DNA from: Pseudomonadota bacterium
GTDB lineage: Bacteria > Pseudomonadota > Gammaproteobacteria > Pseudomonadales > Oceanobacteraceae
DNA length: 64,000 bases
NCBI GenBank assembly: GCA_030145845.1
Contig: JAIXHJ010000001.1
Span: 434,001-498,000 of the forward strand
Direction of reading: 5' to 3'
Part shown: in pieces, positions 43,747-52,099 of the stretch
Layout of the letters: the number at the start of each line of letters is the position of its first letter
Numbering within the stretch: the stretch's first letter is position 1
Notes under the pieces: model-generated
The model's input: only the letters and a program-made list of their open reading frames with translations
Told to the model about the DNA's origin: nothing
The model's database searches: none
Program-made: the position numbers and the translations under genes

Positions 43747-45411
43747 GTGACTGACCGGGAAAAACCGTATTATCCTCAGGCACAGGTGCCTGACTGTATT
43801 GCTATTCTGGTGGTGGATGATGAGCCGGAAGTGGTTCAGGTCACCCGACTGGTGCTGTCCCGTTACCGTTATCAGGGGCGCGGGCTGGAAATTATTGCGG
43901 CATCCAGTGCAGAAGGTGCCCGGCAGATTCTCAGCCAGCGTAGTGATATTGCGGTTATCCTGCTTGATGTCGTGATGGAAAGTGATGATGCCGGTCTGAA
44001 ACTGGTGGAATATATCCGGCAGACGCTGGGTAATTATCATATCCGTATTGTATTGCGCACTGGTCAGCCCGGTTATGCGCCGGAGCATCGTATCGTACAG
44101 GACTACGATATCAATGATTATCTGATGAAGGCCGACGCTACCCAATCAAGACTGACGGTGTCTCTGACCACCGCTATCCGTGGCTATTTTGATATTCTGC
44201 GCGCCGGACAACTGGCGCGTCAGGTGCGCCGCTCACATGAAGAAAGGGATTCTGCCCATCAGGCATCATTGCTGAAAACTCAGTTTCTGGCGCATATGAG
44301 TCATGAAATCCGTACGCCATTAAATGGCGTGGTGGGCATTATCGCCTTGTTGGCGGAGACCTCGGTCAATGAGGATCAGGAAGAGCTGATCCGTGACCTG
44401 AAGCTGTCTGCGGATGCCCTGCTGGGGGTAATTAATGATGTGCTGGATGTATCAAAAATAGAAGCCGGTAAACTTGAACTGGCAGAGACCGTTTTTTATC
44501 CGCCGGAATTGTTTGAAAAGGTCTGCGCGGTTTTTACTTCCATGATGCGGCAGAAGGGAATTGAATTCAGTTACGAGCCTGAGTCTTTTCCTGCTGCTGT
44601 TTTTATTGCTGATGTGCAGCGTATTCAGCAGATTCTGATGAATTTCCTCGGTAATGCCAATAAATTCACCCCGGAAGGCGGGCGGATTACCCTGCGCGGC
44701 GGTTATCGTGAAATCCGCCCTGGCGAATGGCAGCTGTACGCCGAAGTGGAAGATACCGGCGCGGGTATCCGTGAAGACAGGTTACGCGGAATTTTTGAAG
44801 CTTATGAGCAGGAAAATGCGGATACCTCAGTCCATTACGGTGGTACCGGGCTGGGGCTCGCACTGTCACGGAACCTGGCTGAGCTGATGGGCGGCTCCGT
44901 TGGTGCCGACAGTCAGCCCGGGCGCGGCAGCCGGTTCTGGTTGGCTGTTCCGTTGCGGGTGTGCCATGAATCTGCTGTTGAAGACGGTATTGCTGATAAT
45001 GAACAGCGTGACGATTGCCTGCAGGGGTGCCGTATTCTGGTGGCAGAGGATGATAGCACCAGCCAGAAAGTCCTGAAGCGTATACTGCAGAACCTCGGGG
45101 CAGAGGTCAGCTGTTATGATAACGGCCAGGAATTAATTGACAGCGGTCAGGCCACTGAAGCCAATATTATTATACTGGACTATTATATGCCGCTGCTGGA
45201 TGGTCCTTCCTGTGCGGCAGTTCTGCGCGAGCAGGGAATTGAGGTGCCGATGCTTGCCCTGACGGCCGCGGTGACGGCCAGCGATCATCAGACTTGCCTG
45301 CGGGCTGGCATTGATGAAGTGCACGCCAAGCCGCTCGACCGTGAGCGGCTGGTGAGCTGGTTAATACAGCAGAAAAATAACCGCCGGAGCCATGTGCTCA
45401 GTGCGCAATGA
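43747..45411 (+). CDS. REC-histidine kinase-REC hybrid sensor
   Basis: 554 residues with no membrane segment: an N-terminal receiver (phospho-acceptor D74), a HisKA/HATPase kinase (H186 in SHEIRTPLNG; N-box NFLGNANKFTPEGG; GTGLGLALS) and a C-terminal receiver (D478 in ILDYYMPLLDG). The first receiver has the LRTGQPGYAPE and DYDINDYLMKAD segments seen in receivers that normally precede a DUF3369 domain; here it joins the kinase directly. Start is GTG after AAAGAGGG. No output regulator is coded next to it. Confidence 0.93.
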   Translation: MTDREKPYYPQAQVPDCIAILVVDDEPEVVQVTRLVLSRYRYQGRGLEIIAASSAEGARQILSQRSDIAVILLDVVMESDDAGLKLVEYIRQTLGNYHIRIVLRTGQPGYAPEHRIVQDYDINDYLMKADATQSRLTVSLTTAIRGYFDILRAGQLARQVRRSHEERDSAHQASLLKTQFLAHMSHEIRTPLNGVVGIIALLAETSVNEDQEELIRDLKLSADALLGVINDVLDVSKIEAGKLELAETVFYPPELFEKVCAVFTSMMRQKGIEFSYEPESFPAAVFIADVQRIQQILMNFLGNANKFTPEGGRITLRGGYREIRPGEWQLYAEVEDTGAGIREDRLRGIFEAYEQENADTSVHYGGTGLGLALSRNLAELMGGSVGADSQPGRGSRFWLAVPLRVCHESAVEDGIADNEQRDDCLQGCRILVAEDDSTSQKVLKRILQNLGAEVSCYDNGQELIDSGQATEANIIILDYYMPLLDGPSCAAVLREQGIEVPMLALTAAVTASDHQTCLRAGIDEVHAKPLDRERLVSWLIQQKNNRRSHVLSAQ

Positions 45412-45419
45412 GCGCGCCG

Positions 45420-47813
45420 CTATTCATCACCTTTTTTCTTTTCTGCCATCCGTGAAATCGCTTCCAGTCGCGCGATAATGTCACCGTTAACCGTGCCTTC
45501 CGGGAAATTCCCCTGATCATCAGCGCTGCCGGCCGGGCGGTGCATTAATAATTCAATCGCCTGGTCGACATGGGTTACACAGTGAATGCTGAACTGGCCG
45601 TCGGCCACGGCACTGACAACCTCATCGTTGAGAATAAGATTGCGGCGGTTGGCCTCGGGAATAATCACTCCCTGTGAACCGCTCAGGCCGCGGGCCTGGC
45701 AGAGGCGGAAAAAGCCTTCAATTTTTTCATTAACACCACCGATTGCCTGCACTTCACCGTATTGGTTAACCGAGCCGGTAATCGCATAGCTCTGATCAAT
45801 CGGTGAATGAATCAGGGCGGAAATAAGGCAGCACAGTTCGCCCAGCGAGGCGCTGTCGCCATCGATATAACCGTAGGACTGTTCCATGGCAATATGTGCG
45901 GAAATTGCCAGCGGGAAACGCTGAGCATAGCGGTTGCCCAGAAATCCGCTGATAATCATGACCCCTTTGGAGTGGATGGCCTGGCCAAGGGAAACTTCGC
46001 GCTCAATATCCACTACGCCCTTGCTGCCGGGATAAACGGTGGTGGTGATGCGCGCCGGCGAGCCGAAGCTGGTATCACCGAGAGACATTACTGTCAGACC
46101 GTTGATTTTACCGATCGCCTTGCCACTGGTTTCCAGCAGCACCGTACCATCCATCATCTGTTCAAATAATTTATCGTAAACACGGCTGGTGCGTTCTTTT
46201 TTGGCGATCAGGGCGCGGTCGATATGGCGGTCTGAAATCAGCTCATCGCTGGCCAGGCGGCGGATGAAATCGGCTTCTGACAACAGATCAAACTGATCAC
46301 CGATACAGGCACTGAGTACATCCTGCTGTTCTGCCAGGCGGGCGCTGTAACGGACCATGCGTTCTACGGCGGAGCGGTCGAGGTTGGCGTAGCCCTGTTC
46401 CTCGATACGGCTTTTCAGCAGGCGCGCATAACCGGCCAGGTGTTCGTCGGTCAGCGGCAGGTCGCTGTCAAAATCCACCACCGTCCGGAACAGACGTTTG
46501 AAGTCTTCATCGTATTCCTGCAGCAGGTAGTAGACCTGACGGGAACCGATCAGTACCAGTTTGAATGACAGCGGAATCACATCCGGCAGCAGCGTAGTGG
46601 TATTGATCAGACCCAGTTCAGAATAGGGGGATTCCATTTTCAGCTGATGCGATTGCAGACCACGCTTCAGGGCATCCCAGACCATAGGTTCCTGCAGCAC
46701 TTTTTCCGCGTCGACAATCAGATAGCCGCCGTTGGCTTTATGCAGCGCCCCCGGGCAGACCCGGCGGTAACTGGTGACCAGGGCGCCCTGTTCGTTGGCG
46801 TATTCAATGCGGCCGAACAGATTGGCATAACTGGGGTGCGGTTCGTACACCACTGGTGCGCCGCTGTTCTGGCTGTGGAAGGTTGCCACGTTCGGCATCA
46901 GTGAATCTTCCAGACTGCTGCGTTTAACGTATTCTTCGCGCAGTTCCAGCAGGCGCTCTTCGACCAGTTCTTCCAGCACCAGGCGCGGCAGGTGTTCTTC
47001 CATATCATCCAGGTGCGTCATCACCTTGGTGTGGTGAGAAAAACGTTCACGCAGCGGATTGATCAGCGGGGTGATGGCATCACGGATGGTGTCCTGATTG
47101 AGACGGCGCAGGGAATCGCTGCTTTCGCGTTTCCATTGTGGCAGTTCCGCCAGCTGCTCACTGAGCATCTGCTCCAGTTCGCCGATATTGTTATGAAACT
47201 CGTCCCGTTCCTGTTCGCTCAGTTGGGCAAATTCGGTTTCATCCAGGGCTTTCCCTTCACGCATCGGGGTAAAGCTGATGGCATTGGAATCGCGGTAAAC
47301 GGCCACACCGCGCTTGTGAGCTTCGCGCTCGACCAGTTCGATTGCTTTGTCGTAGCGGCGGTTAAAAACGTAATCAATGGCGGATTTTTTCTGCTGATAA
47401 GCCGGGTGTTCCAGTGCGGCCGGGAAAGTCGCCAGTAACTGATCAATCAGATCACTGATCATCCGGCGGAATTCGCCGGCTTCTTCCGGCAGCAGTTCCA
47501 GTGCTTTCGGTTCGCGCGGGTTACGGAAATTGTTTACATAGCACCAGACATTGGGCGTGGCCTGACGTTTGGCTTCACTTTTCAGGTAATCGCGTACATA
47601 GGAGGAGCGCCCGGTGCCGGTTTCGCCCATGACGAAAATATTGTAGCCGGGACGTTGCATGGCGACGCCGAACTGGATCGCGTTGACGGCCCGATCCTGA
47701 CCCAGAACGCCGTGGAAAGCATCCAGTTCACGGGTGTCGTGAAAGTCGAGAACGTCAGAATTGATGGCTTGAGTGAGGGCGGAAGCGGGTACAGCGGTAG
47801 CGTTTTTAACCAT
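45420..47813 (-). CDS. Lon-family AAA+ serine protease (LonB/YcbZ-type)
   Basis: 797 residues. An N-terminal ATPase-like region (GVLGQDRAVNAIQFGVAMQR, about 36-55; nucleotide loop GETGTGRSS 63-71), a middle helical insert and a C-terminal Lon protease domain. The catalytic dyad is S654 in DGDSASLGE and K697 in GGVNEKIEGF, 43 residues apart as in E. coli Lon (S679/K722). The usual Walker A lysine is arginine (R69), so ATPase activity may differ. The start MVKNATAV is chosen over upstream frame extension because it lies before the conserved region and divergent ybfE begins 121 bp away. Confidence 0.93.
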   Translation of the reverse strand: MVKNATAVPASALTQAINSDVLDFHDTRELDAFHGVLGQDRAVNAIQFGVAMQRPGYNIFVMGETGTGRSSYVRDYLKSEAKRQATPNVWCYVNNFRNPREPKALELLPEEAGEFRRMISDLIDQLLATFPAALEHPAYQQKKSAIDYVFNRRYDKAIELVEREAHKRGVAVYRDSNAISFTPMREGKALDETEFAQLSEQERDEFHNNIGELEQMLSEQLAELPQWKRESSDSLRRLNQDTIRDAITPLINPLRERFSHHTKVMTHLDDMEEHLPRLVLEELVEERLLELREEYVKRSSLEDSLMPNVATFHSQNSGAPVVYEPHPSYANLFGRIEYANEQGALVTSYRRVCPGALHKANGGYLIVDAEKVLQEPMVWDALKRGLQSHQLKMESPYSELGLINTTTLLPDVIPLSFKLVLIGSRQVYYLLQEYDEDFKRLFRTVVDFDSDLPLTDEHLAGYARLLKSRIEEQGYANLDRSAVERMVRYSARLAEQQDVLSACIGDQFDLLSEADFIRRLASDELISDRHIDRALIAKKERTSRVYDKLFEQMMDGTVLLETSGKAIGKINGLTVMSLGDTSFGSPARITTTVYPGSKGVVDIEREVSLGQAIHSKGVMIISGFLGNRYAQRFPLAISAHIAMEQSYGYIDGDSASLGELCCLISALIHSPIDQSYAITGSVNQYGEVQAIGGVNEKIEGFFRLCQARGLSGSQGVIIPEANRRNLILNDEVVSAVADGQFSIHCVTHVDQAIELLMHRPAGSADDQGNFPEGTVNGDIIARLEAISRMAEKKKGDE

Positions 47814-47934
47814 GTCTCGATTCAGATCAGATAAAAACAGGTACAGTATTGCCCCGGGCCGGTATTGGCAAGTCAGCATTGCATTTGGCCCGCCGCTGGT
47901 GATAATTGCGACGCTTGCGAATAACGGGGGATTC

Positions 47935-48204
47935 ATGTCCATTCAGCCAGAAGACAGAACAACAATTGATATGTTCAGCGTATCCCGCCCCGGACGTCCC
48001 CGCAGTAACCCTTATGATCGCTCGCAGCAGTTACGCATCAATAAGCGTGTGCAGCGCCAGCGCGATAAGGCCCGTGGTCTGCAGCGGCTGGAAGTGAAAC
48101 TGGATGGGGAAGTGATCGGTCGTCTGGATGATATGTGCCAGGAACTGAAGCTGTCCCGGGCAGAAGTGTTAGAACTGGCACTTAAGCATTGGCTCCATCT
48201 CTGA
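47935..48204 (+). CDS. ybfE: LexA-regulated protein YbfE-like, ribbon-helix-helix
   Basis: 89 residues. DRTTIDMFSVSRPGRPRSNP and QLRINKRVQRQRDKARGLQR, then a C-terminal ribbon-helix-helix-like strand and helices (RLEVKLDGEVIGRLDDMCQ, LSRAEVLELAL), match E. coli YbfE, an SOS gene. I see no CTG-N10-CAG LexA box in the 121-bp divergent gap with the protease gene, so SOS control here is unproven. GGGGGAT precedes the ATG. Confidence 0.88.
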   Translation: MSIQPEDRTTIDMFSVSRPGRPRSNPYDRSQQLRINKRVQRQRDKARGLQRLEVKLDGEVIGRLDDMCQELKLSRAEVLELALKHWLHL

Positions 48205-48350
48205 TCTGGCTGATATCGCCGATTGCGCCAGACCCTGACTGCTTCTAAACTGGGGGAATTCTGACCACCCCGTCAGGTCAAAGTATCAGCCGGATCGGAA
48301 TGCACTGAAGCAAGCCCCGGTTTTCAGAACAGTCAGCAAGGAATATCTCT

Positions 48351-48947
48351 GTGCACGGAATGCAAAATCACTTCAGGCCATTATCGGTGGCTGCTTTTCT
48401 CTGTGTCCTGTCTGTGCTGCAGGCCTGTTCCGTCACTGCACCTGCGGTGACGCATGAGCCGGCCAGGGTTGGTGATTCCCAGCCCGGCGCTCTGACCGAC
48501 AGTGATGAAGGCCTGCTGTTACAGCCGGTGCCGCTGTATGGGCTGCCGGAGTTATCCGTCGGTGCCAGCACGGATGAGAAGAGTGGTGAAGTCTCCCTGC
48601 TGTTGTGCGATGAGCAGAAGCGCGCTGCCGAGCAGGATAAACCTCTGGTGGTGTATCTCGACGGGGATCACGAATTACTGCGCTGGCAGAAAGCCGAAGT
48701 CTATGCCGGCTGTACCTGTCATTATTTCGAAGTCAGCAGCGATATTCTGTTGCGGATCGCGGATGCCGAACGGGCATTGCTGCGGGTGTACTTCGCCAGT
48801 GGGACGGTTGAACAGCGTATTTCCGGCACTCTGTCCGATTATCTGTCGCGGCCAAAAGCGCTGGGGCCACAGCAGGGGCTGCGCCGTTTCGTCAATGCAC
48901 TGAGCAGCAATACGGTCTCCGGCTCCGTGGTCAGCGGACAATTCTGA
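48351..48947 (+). CDS. Putative lipoprotein of unknown function
   Basis: 198 residues. Lipoprotein signal peptide with lipobox LQAC (Cys near residue 26). The mature part contains LLLCDEQKRAAEQDKPLVVY and an odd CTCHYFEV stretch; I recognise no family. GTG at 48351 follows AAGGAAT; an ATG three codons later is a possible alternative. It lies upstream of the SRP RNA gene. Confidence 0.78.
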   Translation: MHGMQNHFRPLSVAAFLCVLSVLQACSVTAPAVTHEPARVGDSQPGALTDSDEGLLLQPVPLYGLPELSVGASTDEKSGEVSLLLCDEQKRAAEQDKPLVVYLDGDHELLRWQKAEVYAGCTCHYFEVSSDILLRIADAERALLRVYFASGTVEQRISGTLSDYLSRPKALGPQQGLRRFVNALSSNTVSGSVVSGQF

Positions 48948-48993
48948 AGATAACTGCTTGATATCTCTGCCTGTTTTCGATACTGTGCCGCCT

Positions 48994-49009
48994 CCTGAGC
49001 AAGCTCAGG
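48994..49009 (+). repeat. Hairpin just upstream of the SRP RNA
   Basis: CCTGAGC (48994-49000), AA, GCTCAGG (49003-49009): a perfect inverted repeat that would fold with a CAAG tetraloop. No T-run follows. It could mark the 5' end or a processing point of the 4.5S RNA precursor, or end the lipoprotein transcript. Confidence 0.5.
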
Positions 49010-49016
49010 CCGTTAT

Positions 49017-49128
<112 letters not shown>

Positions 49129-49204
49129 TCCAAATTGCACTGACTTTCCCCTTCTGACACGGTATCATGCGCTTCATTGCGTAATCTCTGGTGCTGGAAA
49201 ATTA

Positions 49205-51211
49205 ATGAGTTATCAAGTACTTGCCCGTAAATGGCGACCACGTTTCTTCGATGAAATGGTGGGGCAGGAGCATGTGCTGCGGGCACTCATCAATGCGCTC
49301 AATGAGCAGCGTCTGCATCATGCCTATCTGTTTACCGGCACCCGTGGGGTGGGCAAAACCACCATCGCACGGATTCTGGCCAAATGTCTCAACTGCGAAG
49401 AGGGCATCAGCGCCCGCCCGTGTGGCAAATGCAGTGCCTGCCGTGAAATCTCAGAAGGCCGTTTTGTCGATCTGATTGAAGTCGATGCGGCTTCCCGGAC
49501 CAAGGTGGAAGATACCCGTGAGCTGCTCGATAACGTGCAGTACGCACCGACCCGCGGGCGTTTCAAGGTATACCTCATCGATGAGGTGCACATGCTGTCC
49601 ACCCACAGTTTTAACGCACTGCTGAAAACGCTTGAAGAACCGCCGGAGCATGTGAAGTTCCTGCTGGCGACGACTGATCCACAGAAGTTGCCGGTGACCG
49701 TGCTGTCGCGCTGCCTGCAGTTCAGTCTCAAAAATATGACGCCGGAGCGTATCGTCGGCTATCTGGGCAAAGTACTGGAGGCTGAGCAGATCGGCTATGA
49801 AGAGCCGGCTCTGTGGCAGCTGGGGCGGGCCGCGCAGGGCAGTATGCGTGACGCTCTCAGCCTGACCGATCAGGCCATTGCCTACGGCGAAGGCCTGGTG
49901 GGTGAGGCGCAGGTTAATGCCATGCTCGGTACCATGGACCGTGGCCGCCTGTTCAAACTGGCGGAAGTCATGGCCAGGGCAGATGCCACTGAGGTGATGG
50001 CCGAAGTGGCAGCCATGGCCGAACATGGCCCGGATTACGACGAAGTCCTGCAGGGGTTGCTGGGCATCTGGCACAAAGCGGCACTGGGCCAGATCGTGCC
50101 TGATGCCATTGAAAATTCTGAAGGTGACCGGGATGCGATTCTGCAGCTGGCCATGGCGATGCAACCGGAAGATCTGCAGTTGTATTACCAGATCGCCTTA
50201 AGCGGACGCTCGGATCTGGCGCTGGCTCCGGACCCCCGTCAGGGTTTTGAGATGATTCTGCTGCGCATGCTGGCATTCCGTCCGGCACCGGCTGCGCCGC
50301 TGGATCTGGACCTGGAAAGCGCACTGCAAAAAAAAAAGCCTCTGACATCCGCTGATACTGTCCGTCCGGCCGCGGCCACAGAGGCGGTTGCCGCTGTGCC
50401 AGCGCCGCCGGTTACAGTTGTGGAAACTGACGCGCCGCTGTTGGCCGGGCAGACGACCGCAGCTGAAGCAGTTATTCCTGAAGTCGCCACAGGTGAAACC
50501 GTCACTCCTGAAGATACGTCAGCCGCCTTGCCGCCGCCACTGGCGGATGGGCATTCCCCGCTTAGCGATGAAGCCAGCGGCCCGGAAGCTCCGGAGTCTG
50601 AGCCGGCTGAAGCGGGTGCTGAAATGCCTGACGAGCCGCCATCGACGCAGGATATTCCGCCACTGCGTGCACCTGAGTCCGCGGTGGCGGCCATGCCGGA
50701 TACCCACGCTGACCCCGTCATCGCAGAACCCGTCAGCGCAGAACCTGCTTCTGCAGATCCCGTTGCCGTCGAACCGCTGAGCGCTGAGCCAGTCACTGAA
50801 ACCGGGCCGGCGTCATCCACTGATGAGACGTTGCTACCGCATACCTGGTGGCGCTGGCTGGAACGGCTGAAGCTGGCCGGTCTGCCGATGGCGATTGCGC
50901 GTAACAGTGCCCTGATCCGGGTGGATGGCGATCTGTATGAATTTGACGTTGATCCGGTACAGGGTGCTCTGTTCAATGAGTCGCAGAAGCAGCGAATTCA
51001 GGACGCCATGCGCGAGTGGATTCCGGCGGCAAAAATTGAAATGCTGTTACAGCCAACGCGGGGTGAAACACCCGAGCAGCGGCGTCAGCGGGAAAAAGCC
51101 GAAGCGCATTACGGTGCCAAACAGGCGATTGAAGGAGACCCGCTGGTACAGCGGATTCTCAATGAATTCAGTGGCGTGGTGGTGGATGACACTGTCCGCC
51201 CGGTAACCTGA
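49205..51211 (+). CDS. dnaX: DNA polymerase III subunits tau and (by frameshift) gamma
   Basis: 668 residues. Clamp-loader AAA+ domain: MSYQVLARKWRPRFFDEMVG, Walker A GTRGVGKTT (about 46-54), zinc-binding cysteines in CLNCEEGISARPCGKCSACR, LIDEVHMLS and TTDPQKLPVTVLSRCLQF. After the core come a run of ten A's at 50328-50337, a Pro/Ala/Glu-rich spacer with SAEPASADPVAVEPLSAEP-type repeats, and a C-terminal tau domain (about 540-668). The A-run codes LQKKKP in frame and is a likely frameshift site giving gamma. The ATG is 76 bases after ffs; the frame is open upstream into ffs. Confidence 0.96.
   Translation: MSYQVLARKWRPRFFDEMVGQEHVLRALINALNEQRLHHAYLFTGTRGVGKTTIARILAKCLNCEEGISARPCGKCSACREISEGRFVDLIEVDAASRTKVEDTRELLDNVQYAPTRGRFKVYLIDEVHMLSTHSFNALLKTLEEPPEHVKFLLATTDPQKLPVTVLSRCLQFSLKNMTPERIVGYLGKVLEAEQIGYEEPALWQLGRAAQGSMRDALSLTDQAIAYGEGLVGEAQVNAMLGTMDRGRLFKLAEVMARADATEVMAEVAAMAEHGPDYDEVLQGLLGIWHKAALGQIVPDAIENSEGDRDAILQLAMAMQPEDLQLYYQIALSGRSDLALAPDPRQGFEMILLRMLAFRPAPAAPLDLDLESALQKKKPLTSADTVRPAAATEAVAAVPAPPVTVVETDAPLLAGQTTAAEAVIPEVATGETVTPEDTSAALPPPLADGHSPLSDEASGPEAPESEPAEAGAEMPDEPPSTQDIPPLRAPESAVAAMPDTHADPVIAEPVSAEPASADPVAVEPLSAEPVTETGPASSTDETLLPHTWWRWLERLKLAGLPMAIARNSALIRVDGDLYEFDVDPVQGALFNESQKQRIQDAMREWIPAAKIEMLLQPTRGETPEQRRQREKAEAHYGAKQAIEGDPLVQRILNEFSGVVVDDTVRPVT
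50328..50385 (+). promoter_or_regulatory. dnaX slippery run with downstream stem (frameshift site)
   Basis: Ten consecutive A's (50328-50337, in-frame CAA AAA AAA AAG) are followed immediately by GCCTCTG (50338-50344), which can pair with CAGAGGC (50379-50385), enclosing the palindrome GGCCGCGGCC. A GGAAAG lies 8 bases upstream, a possible Shine-Dalgarno-like stimulator. A -1 shift reaches TGA at 50353 after adding A-S-D-I-R, giving a protein of about 383 residues; a +1 shift stops at 50343. Confidence 0.75.
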
Positions 51212-51250
51212 AATGAGGCCTGACAAAGGTCTGAGCAAAGGAGAATAACC

Positions 51251-51577
51251 ATGATGAAAGGTGGCATGGGCAACCTGATGAAACAGGCGCAGAAGATGCA
51301 GGAGCAACTGCAGAAAGCGCAGGCAGAGCTGGCCGAAAAAGAAGTCACCGGTGAATCCGGTGCCGGTCTGGTAAAGGTCACCATGAATGGCCGTCACGAC
51401 GTGAAACGCGTTGAGCTGGACGACTCCATTATGGAAGAAGACAAAGAAATGCTGGAAGACCTGCTGGCAGCTGCAGTGAATGACGCCGTGCGCAAAATTG
51501 AAGCACGTAATCAGGACGAAATGGGCAAGCTGACTTCCGGTATGGGTCTGCCGCCGGGTATGAAGCTGCCGTTCTGA
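51251..51577 (+). CDS. ybaB: YbaB/EbfC nucleoid-associated protein
   Basis: 108 residues, a normal length. [20 protein letters not shown] is the helical N-terminus (positions 1-20), followed by [17 protein letters not shown] and the beta sheet. Dimeric DNA-binding protein coded between dnaX and recR, as in most bacteria. AAAGGAG precedes the ATG; a second ATG codon follows at once. Confidence 0.97.
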   Translation: MMKGGMGNLMKQAQKMQEQLQKAQAELAEKEVTGESGAGLVKVTMNGRHDVKRVELDDSIMEEDKEMLEDLLAAAVNDAVRKIEARNQDEMGKLTSGMGLPPGMKLPF

Positions 51578-51580
51578 TCT

Positions 51581-52099
51581 ATGGCGCTGCCCGCACCGTA
51601 TCAGCAGCTGGTTCAGGCGTTTGATGCGTTGCCCGGGGTTGGTCCCCGGGCAGCCGCACGTCTGGCGCGCTATGTGATTGATGACCCGCAGGGTGATGCT
51701 CTGGCTGCGGCCATTACCCGTGCGCGGGCAGAGCTGGTACTTTGTCAGCACTGCTATCGTTACGCTCTGACGGATACCTGTGACATCTGTGCTGCGGCGC
51801 ATGGGCAGCAGCCATTGTTTGTGGTTGCCGGCGTTGAGGATTCTGAACGCCTGACCGGGCAGGGCATGAGCAACCAGTTTCTGCTGCACGCGCTGTTGTC
51901 ACCGGTGGCGGGTATCGGACCGGCGCAATTGCATTTGCCGCAGCTGCGTGCCCGGGTTGTTAATGAAGCGATCAGCGATCTGAAACTGGTTTTGCCGGCT
52001 GGTGTGGAAGCAGAGGCAACTGCACAGTTTATTATGGATATGCTGGCTGATGTGGACGTCAGTATCAGCCGTCAGGAGGTTAATGATGGGGCGCCTTAA
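51581..52099 (+). CDS. recR: RecR recombination protein, shortened at the C-terminus
   Basis: 172 residues against about 200 in the family. Present: helix-hairpin-helix LPGVGPRAAARLARYV, a C4 zinc finger (CQHC and CDIC), and most of a Toprim domain (LLSPVAGIGPAQL, VEAEATAQFI). Missing: the C-terminal 25-30 residues including the HGxPxGGxLEYxD Walker B-like segment. The Toprim start reads VVAGVED where E. coli RecR has VVESPAD, so a conserved Glu is lost. The 3' end overlaps rnd by 14 bases. RecR with RecO/RecF loads RecA at gaps; function here may be altered. Confidence 0.88.
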   Translation: MALPAPYQQLVQAFDALPGVGPRAAARLARYVIDDPQGDALAAAITRARAELVLCQHCYRYALTDTCDICAAAHGQQPLFVVAGVEDSERLTGQGMSNQFLLHALLSPVAGIGPAQLHLPQLRARVVNEAISDLKLVLPAGVEAEATAQFIMDMLADVDVSISRQEVNDGAP

